Shown piece by piece: positions 34,488 to 42,065 of a DNA stretch of 64,000 bases. The notes beneath the pieces were generated by a model. That model made no database searches. It was not told the DNA's origin and was given only the letters and a program-made list of their open reading frames with translations. A program made the position numbers and the translations under genes. Position 1 is the first letter of the stretch. Every line of letters starts with the position of its first letter. Origin of the DNA: Novosphingobium sp. RL4 (GTDB taxonomy: Bacteria; Pseudomonadota; Alphaproteobacteria; Sphingomonadales; Sphingomonadaceae); NCBI RefSeq assembly GCF_035658495.1, contig NZ_CP141944.1, positions 2,506,001 through 2,570,000 of the forward strand, written 5' to 3'.

Positions 34488-35459
34488 TCAGCCCTCCCGG
34501 CCCTTCTTCGATAGCCGCCACTCAGGGGGATAATTGGTGTCGTGGCCCTTCACGACCTTGCCGATGCCCTGCTTGAACGTGCTGCCCTTGCCGAGATTGA
34601 CGTCGTTCTCGCCATCGTCCTTCATCAGCGGCAACATGCCCTCGAGCCATCCCGTGAGCAGGCTTCCCATGTATTCGCCGCGGTACTGCTTGTAGGCTTC
34701 GATGAAGGTCTTTTGCGCAACGACCACGTCGGTAGGTCGGGTGATCGAGCAGGCATGGGCGTACTTGGCGGTCTCCGCTTCCAGCTTGTCGCGGGTAACC
34801 ACGGAATTCACGAAGTTGCAGTGGTGCATTTCGTCAGCCGTGAAGGGCCGGCCGGTGAAGAGCATCTCCGAGAACCGCCGCAAACCCACCATCTCCAGCC
34901 ATTGCCACATGCGGGGGCCCCAGCCTGCGTAACGGAACGAAGGATGGCCAAACAGCGCGTCATCCGCGGAAACGATGATATCGGCATCTGCGCACTGGTA
35001 GAAATGCCAGCCATAGCAGTAGCCCTTCGCCTCGATGATCGAGATCTTCTTGAACTCCTGGAGCGGGCGGTTCCCCGATCGCGCCTTGGCATAATAATCC
35101 GTGAGTCCATGGAGATAACGGAAGGACCCGGGCGGTGGGTACTTCACGTCTGGGGCCTCGATCTCGAGATCGGTCAGGAAACCGTCGCCCGGCCTGGGGT
35201 TCAGATAGAGATCGCCGTGTTCGTCAAGGTCGCCGCCGCTGCCCAGGTTATCGCCCGCCCCCCGGATAACCAGCACCTTGACGTCATCGTCGATGTTGGC
35301 CTGAAAGACCAGTTCACCGAACCGCGCGCGCATACCGATCGTTGCCGTGTTGTGCTTGTCGATCCGGTTGAAAGTGATCGTCGCGATCTTGGTAGCCTTG
35401 TCCTTCTGGTAACGAACGTGCTGCTCCGCGACCTTCTTGTGGTCGACTATCGTTTTCAT
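34488..35459 (-). CDS. Crotonase/enoyl-CoA hydratase family protein
   Basis: A 323-residue crotonase superfamily member, longer than the usual 260. The oxyanion region reads RGAGDNLGSGGDLDEHG, the central helix IEAKGYCYGWHFYQCADADIIVSADDALFGHPSF, and the substrate part AGWGPRMWQWLEMVG. Catalytic glutamates of classical hydratases are not at the expected places (GYCYGWHF, GHPSFRYAGWG), so the reaction is uncertain. The start at 35459 (MKTIVDHKKVAEQHV) is well supported by an upstream GGGAGAGAGGC. Divergent from the second AraC-type gene with about 180 bp between, holding a TATTGGCAATA palindrome at 35542-35552. Confidence 0.8.
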   Translation of the reverse strand: MKTIVDHKKVAEQHVRYQKDKATKIATITFNRIDKHNTATIGMRARFGELVFQANIDDDVKVLVIRGAGDNLGSGGDLDEHGDLYLNPRPGDGFLTDLEIEAPDVKYPPPGSFRYLHGLTDYYAKARSGNRPLQEFKKISIIEAKGYCYGWHFYQCADADIIVSADDALFGHPSFRYAGWGPRMWQWLEMVGLRRFSEMLFTGRPFTADEMHHCNFVNSVVTRDKLEAETAKYAHACSITRPTDVVVAQKTFIEAYKQYRGEYMGSLLTGWLEGMLPLMKDDGENDVNLGKGSTFKQGIGKVVKGHDTNYPPEWRLSKKGREG

Positions 35460-35637
35460 GCCTCTCTCCCGCGCCTCTTCCCGCGCCGCCTTGTCTGCGA
35501 TCCACGGCTTTCCCGAGTGCTGCCACAGGCAAGCCGGGGGGTATTGGCAATAGGCGCGGGTTTCTCGATATTGGGTGCCGCCGCCCAGCGGCCCATCAGC
35601 GGCGAACACGCCCGGTGCGAGAGGAAGCGACCAAAGG

Positions 35638-36693
35638 ATGGAACCGGAACATAACAGCTTCTTCAGCCTGGACGGCCCGCTGGACGTGGCGCCGGGTGGA
35701 GGCCAGGTTCGCGCGGCCAACTTCGCGGGACTGGCCAATCTCGCCCGCAGCCACGGCCGCGACGCGCGCGGCATCGTCGAACGGCACGGCATGGAAGCGC
35801 GCGTCCTGATCGACCCGGAGAGCCTGGTGGCGCCGCAACAGGTGGCCGACACTTTCGAATATTGCAGCGCGATCTTCGACGATCCGCTGTTCGGCCTTCA
35901 TTTCGCCTCCATGCAGGATCCCGAAGTCTTCGGTTGCGTGACCGCCCTGTGCCGTTCAGCCCCCACCGTTCGTGCCGGTATCCGCTGCCTCATCGATTTC
36001 CTTCCCGTGGTTCACGCGCCCGACTGTGAGGTGGTCTTGATCGAAGGGCGCGAGACCGCCGAACTGACATGGCTGGTCAATGCCGACATCGGCGTGAACG
36101 ATCAGGCCAATTATCAGGCGGCGATGCTGAACCTGAAACTGCTCCAGGCGATCGGCGGTCCCGCATTCAAACCCAGTTGGGTCAGCCTCTCCGCCGATCC
36201 GCGCCAGAGCGACCTTCCTGAAATCGAGAAACTGCTCGGCTGCAAGGTCATGGGACAATCGAGCCGCAATTCCGTGGCCTTCCCGGTAAGGGCACTGGAG
36301 CAACCCGTGCCGAGCGCCAACCGGCTGCTCTACAAACTGCTCGGCTCCTATCTGCAGCGCGTGAAATCGGCCCACAGCCCTTCCATCGTCGACAAGGTGA
36401 ACAGCTATATCCGCGGATCGCTGGCATCCGGTGCCTGTTCGATCGAACGCTGCGCCGAAAAGACGGGAATGTCCGTCCGCACCCTGCAATCGCGGCTATC
36501 CGCCGAGAGCGTCCGATTCTCCGAACTGGTGGAGAAACAGCGCGAAAGCCTTGCGCGCGTGCATTTGTCCGACCGCCGGCTCTCGCTTGACGAAATCGCC
36601 GACCGGCTCGGCTACGGCGAACAGACGAGCTTCGGCCGCGCCTTCAAGCGGTGGACGGGGATGACACCGCAGCAGTTCCGCGCCGGCTGCTGA
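35638..36693 (+). CDS. AraC-family transcriptional regulator (OruR/ArgR-like)
   Basis: A 351-residue regulator with an N-terminal arabinose-operon-like binding domain (FANLARSHGRDARGIVERHG-type segment from about residue 30, DPLFGLHFASM) and a C-terminal AraC HTH (SIERCAEKTGMSVRTLQSRL and DEIADRLGYGEQTSFGRAFKRWTGMTPQQFR). It is divergent from a crotonase gene and is a likely regulator of it. The ATG at 35638 is preceded by GAGGAAGCGACCAAAGG. Effector unknown. Confidence 0.87.
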   Translation: MEPEHNSFFSLDGPLDVAPGGGQVRAANFAGLANLARSHGRDARGIVERHGMEARVLIDPESLVAPQQVADTFEYCSAIFDDPLFGLHFASMQDPEVFGCVTALCRSAPTVRAGIRCLIDFLPVVHAPDCEVVLIEGRETAELTWLVNADIGVNDQANYQAAMLNLKLLQAIGGPAFKPSWVSLSADPRQSDLPEIEKLLGCKVMGQSSRNSVAFPVRALEQPVPSANRLLYKLLGSYLQRVKSAHSPSIVDKVNSYIRGSLASGACSIERCAEKTGMSVRTLQSRLSAESVRFSELVEKQRESLARVHLSDRRLSLDEIADRLGYGEQTSFGRAFKRWTGMTPQQFRAGC

Positions 36694-36706
36694 AAGACTG
36701 CCTGCA

Positions 36707-36731
36707 GCGCCCTGCCCGACGGACAGGGCGC
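36707..36731. terminator. 8-bp hairpin between convergent genes
   Basis: GCGCCCTG, loop of 9, CAGGGCGC, in the 47-bp gap between the AraC-type gene (+) and the esterase (-). No U-tract; a plausible shared terminator. Confidence 0.45.
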
Positions 36732-36740
36732 CCGGTGAAA

Positions 36741-37817
36741 CTACTTCCGTTCGGCCTCGATCTCGTCAAGCGTCGTCCTGGCGAGTTTCAGGAACTTCAG
36801 GGTATCGACCTGCGCCGAAGGAATGTCCTTACGGAAAGTGGCGAAGCCGTGGACGAGGCCCTTTCCTTCGTAGTAAGTCGTTGGAACGCCTGCCGCGATA
36901 AGCTTCGCCGCATAGGCGCGCCCCTGATCCCGCAACGGATCGAGACCGGCCGTCACCAGCACGGTCGGCGGCAATCCGGCCAGATCGCCAAGCAATGGCG
37001 ACGTCCGCAAGCTTTTCGGATCGGCGGCATAGTGCTGGCGGAAATAGACCGTAACGCTGTCATCAAGACCATAGCCCGTGCCGAACTGGCGAAGTGACGG
37101 ATACTCGTTCACGAAATCCGCAGCAGGGTAGATCGGCAACTGCATGATGACCGGAACTGCCGCCGGCTTGTCGCGCAGCGCCGCCGCAACGATCAGGGTC
37201 AGGTTCCCGCCGGCGCTGTCTCCGCTCAGGACCAGGCCGGTGACACCGAGACCAAGCGCCTTGCCGTTACCCGCGATCCAGCGCGCAGCCGCCTCGCCAT
37301 CGTCCGGTGCCGCGGGCCAGGGATGTTCGGGAGCGAGCCTGTACTCCACCGAAACAACGGGCAGATCCAGTTGGCGCGAGATTTCGGCTGCCAGAGCCGC
37401 ATGAGTCTCCACGCTGCCCAATACGAAGCCGCCGCCGTGATAGAACACCACGACCGGTCCGGGCCCGCGATCGGCGCGAACGTCAAACACCCGTAGCGCC
37501 ATCGCACCGCCCGGCCCCGGCATCTCGAATTTTCGATCAACCGCAAGATTGCCGACCGGAAGATCGCGAGACGGCATTGCCGAGGGCGGCAACTTGCGAA
37601 TTTGGGCGATTGTTTCGGCGGTCAAAGGAGGCAGCGGCTGTGCACTGGAAGCCCTGAGATAAGCCTCCACATCGGGTCGGACATAAGGCGCCGCCTGCGT
37701 CACGCCGACTGCAGCATCCTTCGCCGCGAGGTGGGCCGGTGCGGCCAGTGTCATGAAAACAGAAAGCAACAGCCCCGATCGGCAGGCACGATTCTTCGAA
37801 TCGGTCATGAAATGCAT
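36741..37817 (-). CDS. Exported alpha/beta-hydrolase esterase (HSL family)
   Basis: A carboxylesterase of about 358 residues in the hormone-sensitive-lipase family: oxyanion-hole HGGGFVLGS, nucleophile GDSAGGN, acid Asp in TAGLDPLRDQG and catalytic His in GKGLVHGFATF. A signal peptide follows the start (CRSGLLLSVFMTLAAPAHLAA), so it acts outside the cytoplasm. The ATG at 37817 is used; another ATG at 37808 is 3 codons later. Both lie at the end of a nested inverted repeat. Probably hydrolyses esters of the island's substrate; direct evidence is lacking. Confidence 0.88.
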   Translation of the reverse strand: MHFMTDSKNRACRSGLLLSVFMTLAAPAHLAAKDAAVGVTQAAPYVRPDVEAYLRASSAQPLPPLTAETIAQIRKLPPSAMPSRDLPVGNLAVDRKFEMPGPGGAMALRVFDVRADRGPGPVVVFYHGGGFVLGSVETHAALAAEISRQLDLPVVSVEYRLAPEHPWPAAPDDGEAAARWIAGNGKALGLGVTGLVLSGDSAGGNLTLIVAAALRDKPAAVPVIMQLPIYPAADFVNEYPSLRQFGTGYGLDDSVTVYFRQHYAADPKSLRTSPLLGDLAGLPPTVLVTAGLDPLRDQGRAYAAKLIAAGVPTTYYEGKGLVHGFATFRKDIPSAQVDTLKFLKLARTTLDEIEAERK

Positions 37818-37861
37818 CCTCTCCTCCCCTGTAGGGAGGGCTGTTTTACGTATGCATTTCA
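37808..37861 (-). promoter_or_regulatory. Nested inverted repeat over the esterase start codon and ribosome site
   Basis: Outer arms TGAAATGCAT (37852-37861 read on minus) and ATGCATTTCA (37808-37817) are perfect; the esterase ATG forms the start of the 3' arm. An inner stem CCTCCC/GGGAGG (37823-37839) covers the Shine-Dalgarno. In the mRNA both start signals would be paired. It may instead be a DNA operator. Confidence 0.5.
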
Positions 37862-37902
37862 CGCTTGGCGAGCGGGAGACTACTGCATCCCCCGCTCCTG
37901 CA

Positions 37903-40449
37903 TCAATAAACGCCGCCCTGTTGCTCGGCAAAGTCCTGCGCCTCGCCGGCGGCGGCGGCGGCCGAGGCCTGCCGTGCTTCCTGGGCACCGCGAATTTCGG
38001 AAACCAGCGCATCGCGGCGACGGGCGAACTCGTCTTCCGGCGTGTACTGCCGCGGCTCCGTATCGGGCTTGAAAGCTTCCCAGATGACCGCGGCCTTGGG
38101 ATCGTTGCCAGGCTCGACACCCATGACCTGCTTGCCGGTCACCCGATCGATGCGCACCATCCTGATCCCCGCCGGAGCGACGAAAGGCTGCACGCCCCAC
38201 CTTGCCCTCGTGGCCTGGACGACCTGCTTGAAGATCGGCGCCGCAATCCGTCCGCCTTGCGCGTATCCGCCAAGCGAACGCGGGGAATCGTAGCCGAGAT
38301 AGACGCCGCCGACATAGTCCTGCGTCCCGCCCACGAACCACACGTCCGTCGGGCCGTTGGTCGTACCGGTCTTGCCGAACATCGGCATGTTGAGATCGCG
38401 CAGGGTAACGGCCGTGCCGCGGGTAACGACACCTTCGAGCATGTGGACCACCTGATAGGCAGTGCCCGCATCGATCACCTGCTTGCCCTTGCGGTCTATG
38501 CGCGGCATCGGTTTGCCGTCCCACTCGGCCATATTGCAGGTATCGCAGCGCCGGTTGTCGGCCTTCCAGATCACCTTGCCGTTGCGATCCTGCACATAGT
38601 CGACCACCGAGGAACCGAACTGGACACCGTTGTTGGCGAGCGCCGAATAAGCGTTGACCATGCGTGACACAGTTGTCTCGCCAGCGCCCAGCGCGAACGA
38701 AAGGTACGGCTTGTATTCGCCGATACCCACCGTCTTGAAAGTCTTGACCACGCGCGACATCCCGGTGTCGTTGGCAATGCGTACCGTCATCAGGTTTCGC
38801 GACTGCTCAAGGCCCCAGCGCATCGTGTGGCTGCCGCTTCCGCCTGCTCCGCCAAAGTTGCGGAAGCATTTGTCACCCAGTCCCGCACCCTGATAGACAC
38901 AGAATGTTCCATCAAGGACCTGCGTGGCGGGCGTCATCCCGTATTGGAGACCGGTCGCATAGACGAAAGGCTTGATCGTCGAACCCGGCTGGCGCTCGGC
39001 CTGGATGGCGCGGTTGAAGGCATCGAGCCCCGAATCGAAACCGCCCTGCATCGCCATCACGCGGCCGGTCGCCGGCTGTTCGATAACCATCCCGCCGGAC
39101 ACTTCAGGAATAGTGCGAACCGCATAAGTGCCTGCAGAAACAGGTGCAGCCGCCACGAGATCCCCTGTCTTGGCAAGGTCCGGCACATTGGTGAGCGCGG
39201 CGATGTTACCGTCCGAGAACCCGATGCGCCCGGTCGAACCGCTGCGATCGAGGATCACGCCGATGCGCCAATCCTTGTAGTCGATCGTCTTGTTGGAGAC
39301 GATCAGCTGGGTCTGCCACGAGTCCAGGTCGTTGATATGGGCAATCGGGTGCGCCCAGGCGCGGTTGCCCTGATAGCGCAGGAGACCGGCACGAAGGCCG
39401 TCCCGCACCGCGTCCTGCATCTGCGTATCAAGGGAGGTGCGAACCCAGAGCCCGCCCGCATAGACGCTGTTCGGCCCATCCTCGGCCTTTTCGCCATACT
39501 GGTCGATCAGACGGCGGCGGACTTCCTCGATGAAGTAGCCATTGCCGGTCGGATAGGTTTCCGCGCGCCGAGGAATGAGGCCGAGCGGCTGAGACTTGGC
39601 GGCTTCGGCATCGGCGCGGCTGGCCCAGCCATTCTCGACCATCTGGCCGAGCACCCAGTTGCGGCGCTCGATCGCCATGCCTTCATATTGCTTGCGACCG
39701 TAGCGCTCCGGCGCCTTGGGCAGGATCGCCAGGAATGCCACTTCGTGAAGCTGGAGCTGATCTACGTCCTTGCCGAAGTAGGCGCGTGCCGCAGCCTGAA
39801 CGCCGAAGCTCTGCCGCCCGAGGGGAATCTCGTTAAGGTAGAGTTCGAGGATCTGCTGCTTGGTCAACACGCCTTCGATGCGGCGGGCGACGACCATTTC
39901 CTTGAGCTTGCGGGTGACCGAATATTCGTCACCGATCAGGATGTTCTTGGCGACCTGCTGGGTGATCGTCGAACCGCCCCGGGCCCGTCCGCCGGTGCCG
40001 AGCTTGGAGGCATAGTCCACCACCGCCCCAGCCAGACCGGTCACATCGACACCGCCGTGCGTCCAGAAGGTCTTGTCCTCGGCCGAGAGGAAAGCATCCA
40101 CCAGCGGCCTGGGAAAATCGACATATCGCAGCTGAACGCGCCGCTCACGGGCATAACTGTAGACGATCTCGCCATCGATCCCGCGAACCATGGTCGGCAG
40201 CGGCGGCTGGTATTCGAGCAGCTTGTTGGCGTCGGGAAGGTCGTGCGTGAAACTTACCCAAAGGCCACCTAGAACGACCAGACCGGCACCTGCGACGTAG
40301 CTTAGGCGCCGCAGCCCCTTGCGTTCGCGCCAAGCCCTGCCCAAGCCTGAAAAACGGCCTGCAAATCGCCCGCCAGCTCCACGACGGATGCGGTAATGGG
40401 CGTCCTCGGGCGGCTGTTCGGAGCCGTTCTCGATGATCTCGTCGGTCAT
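37903..40449 (-). CDS. mrcA: Penicillin-binding protein 1A (class A, bifunctional)
   Basis: Cell-wall synthase with glycosyltransferase and transpeptidase activities, 848 residues. A cytoplasmic tail and membrane anchor (GAGLVVLGGLWVSF) are followed by the GT51 domain (AFLSAEDKTFWTHGGVD with the catalytic Glu, then RGGSTITQQVAKN) and the penicillin-binding domain (PGSTIKPFVYA with the active Ser, SRN-like segment, KTGTTNGPTDVWF). The C-terminal tail is Ala/Gln rich. It lies downstream of a cell-wall amidase gene on the same strand, about 90 bp apart. mrcA/ponA naming follows the overall domain order. Confidence 0.96.
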   Translation of the reverse strand: MTDEIIENGSEQPPEDAHYRIRRGAGGRFAGRFSGLGRAWRERKGLRRLSYVAGAGLVVLGGLWVSFTHDLPDANKLLEYQPPLPTMVRGIDGEIVYSYARERRVQLRYVDFPRPLVDAFLSAEDKTFWTHGGVDVTGLAGAVVDYASKLGTGGRARGGSTITQQVAKNILIGDEYSVTRKLKEMVVARRIEGVLTKQQILELYLNEIPLGRQSFGVQAAARAYFGKDVDQLQLHEVAFLAILPKAPERYGRKQYEGMAIERRNWVLGQMVENGWASRADAEAAKSQPLGLIPRRAETYPTGNGYFIEEVRRRLIDQYGEKAEDGPNSVYAGGLWVRTSLDTQMQDAVRDGLRAGLLRYQGNRAWAHPIAHINDLDSWQTQLIVSNKTIDYKDWRIGVILDRSGSTGRIGFSDGNIAALTNVPDLAKTGDLVAAAPVSAGTYAVRTIPEVSGGMVIEQPATGRVMAMQGGFDSGLDAFNRAIQAERQPGSTIKPFVYATGLQYGMTPATQVLDGTFCVYQGAGLGDKCFRNFGGAGGSGSHTMRWGLEQSRNLMTVRIANDTGMSRVVKTFKTVGIGEYKPYLSFALGAGETTVSRMVNAYSALANNGVQFGSSVVDYVQDRNGKVIWKADNRRCDTCNMAEWDGKPMPRIDRKGKQVIDAGTAYQVVHMLEGVVTRGTAVTLRDLNMPMFGKTGTTNGPTDVWFVGGTQDYVGGVYLGYDSPRSLGGYAQGGRIAAPIFKQVVQATRARWGVQPFVAPAGIRMVRIDRVTGKQVMGVEPGNDPKAAVIWEAFKPDTEPRQYTPEDEFARRRDALVSEIRGAQEARQASAAAAAGEAQDFAEQQGGVY

Positions 40450-40539
40450 TGCGAGTGCCCTCTAGCACGCCCCTTTCGCGCAAGGCCAGACGCGCCGCGC
40501 TCTTTTCGTCGCAGTGCCCGTCCTGCCTGCGCCCGCGGC

Positions 40540-41409
40540 TCAGCCACCACCGTTCCTTGCGAAGTACGCGCGGATCGCGCGGGCAGCGGCATCGGCGAGC
40601 GCCTGTTGACCGGCCCGCGAAGTCAGAACCTGAGCATCCCCCTGATTGTTGATGTATCCCGTTTCGAACAGGATCGAGGGGATGTCCGGCGCCTTGAGCA
40701 CGGCCAGAGCCGCCGTCTCCACCTGTTCCCGGTGGAGCCCGAGACCTGCCGCGCGCAGTTCGCGCAGCACCAGTTCGCCCGCCTGCGTGGACCCCGCCTG
40801 GGTTCCGCGCTGCGACAGGTCGAGCAGGATCGCGCCGACGCTCTGGCTGGTCTGCGAAAGAGCGACGCCGTTCACTCGTCCGGCCTCGTTCTCCCGCGCG
40901 GCAAAACGCTCGGCCGCCTCGCTCGACCCTTTTTCCGACAATACATAGATGCTCGCGCCGCGCGCCGAATCGCTGTCCGCGCTATCCGCATGGATCGAAA
41001 CGAAAAGATCCGCTCCAAGTCGGCGCGCCATATCGGGCCGGTCCGGCAGGGAAATGAAGCGGTCGGTATCGCGCGTCAGCGCTACCCTCACCCCGCCGCC
41101 CTCGACCAAACGATTGCGCAGCATCAGCGCGATCCGCAGCGCAACCGCCTTTTCCTTGACCTCGCCCTGCCCGGCTCCGGGATCGAAGCCGCCGTGCCCT
41201 GCATCGATAACGACCAGCGGCCGGCTCGAATCCGCAGGACCGTCGACGCGCGGCAGGTCGACCGGCGTGCCTGCCGCGGGCATGTCGAAACGAACGACGT
41301 AATCGAGATCGCGCGGAGAAACGAAGAAACGCGGTCCCACAACCGCCAAAGCGATCGCCAGCGCCAGGGGCGCGGAAAGGATCATGACCAGCTGGATGCT
41401 GCGCGACAT
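40540..41409 (-). CDS. N-acetylmuramoyl-L-alanine amidase (AmiC-like, Amidase_3)
   Basis: Zn-dependent amidase of about 289 residues that cleaves the muramoyl-alanine bond in peptidoglycan. The N-terminus has a membrane segment (IQLVMILSAPLALAIALAVV), then the catalytic domain with VVIDAGHGGFDPGA (first Zn His), the Glu in GQGEVKEKAV, SIHADSA (second Zn His) and ILFETGYINNQGDA with the catalytic Glu. The ATG at 41409 (MSRSIQLVM) is preferred over an upstream one that adds a charged, non-family tail. Precedes the PBP1A gene; a joint transcript is plausible. Divergent from rne across a 656-bp gap. Confidence 0.92.
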   Translation of the reverse strand: MSRSIQLVMILSAPLALAIALAVVGPRFFVSPRDLDYVVRFDMPAAGTPVDLPRVDGPADSSRPLVVIDAGHGGFDPGAGQGEVKEKAVALRIALMLRNRLVEGGGVRVALTRDTDRFISLPDRPDMARRLGADLFVSIHADSADSDSARGASIYVLSEKGSSEAAERFAARENEAGRVNGVALSQTSQSVGAILLDLSQRGTQAGSTQAGELVLRELRAAGLGLHREQVETAALAVLKAPDIPSILFETGYINNQGDAQVLTSRAGQQALADAAARAIRAYFARNGGG

Positions 41410-42065
41410 GGAGTTTTGACTAGGATCGCATGATCGCCCCCGCAATACTGCCGATCTGCCCTTTTCCCCCATTTTTACGCCTCGCACCGCAATCCCGGCA
41501 GTGATCCTGCATGGCGTTCGGCAATGAACTTGCCCTGCGGGACCATGGGAACTTGCCGTGCCGGGCCATGGATGCTAGGCCAATTCGACCCGGGGCTCGG
41601 AAGCTTTCGGTCCTCACATGCCGGACAGACACCACACTGGATGGTGCCGGACAGGATCGGTCAAGCCAGAACCCGGCCGTCAAAGCCGGAAAATCCGTTC
41701 CGGAACCAACAGGTTGACGCGAGAGATGAGAAGCCAATTGCCGCTATGCCAGCCAGTCCCCGAAAGGGCGTGGGCGGTATCGCAGCAATTTTCCGCGTGT
41801 CCGAATTCGCCACGCGCACTTCCGCTCGCAGACACGCCGGCCATCCGCAAGGTTGCCGGCCCCTCCGCCGCCCTGACGGCGGCAGACACGAAAACAGTCG
41901 CACTCGGAGCGCTGGATTGCTCCGTTTCCACACTTACCCCCGCCCGCGTCGAGACGCGTCCTGCCGCATCCGGCAGACCCAAGGCTTTCGCAGCGGGCAT
42001 CATCGAACAAACTCGCGCCACTTCGGCTGATCCGGCCGGAGCAGAGCGCGTCTGGAGAATACACA
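41410..42065. other. Long divergent gap / putative rne 5' leader
   Basis: 656 bp with no credible gene; open frames on both strands here lack family sequence. It contains a 23-bp tandem repeat and several GC hairpins, such as GCCGCC-CTGAC-GGCGGC near 41866-41882 and CTGCCG-CATC-CGGCAG at 41961-41976. In E. coli the rne mRNA has a long, structured leader used for RNase E autoregulation; a similar role here is a guess. Confidence 0.5.
41528..41573. repeat. 23-bp tandem repeat, two copies, upstream of rne
   Basis: Copies at 41528-41550 and 41551-41573 match at 18 of 23 positions (both contain ACTTGCC and CCATGG). The role is unknown; possible protein-binding sites or an RNA-structure duplication. 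Confidence 0.6.

Noticed and set aside
11295-36693. Calling the island a cholesterol or bile-acid pathway outright
   Set aside because: KstD-like, SnoaL-like and paired ACAD genes are suggestive but no ring-cleavage, KshA or thiolase gene is present to fix the substrate.
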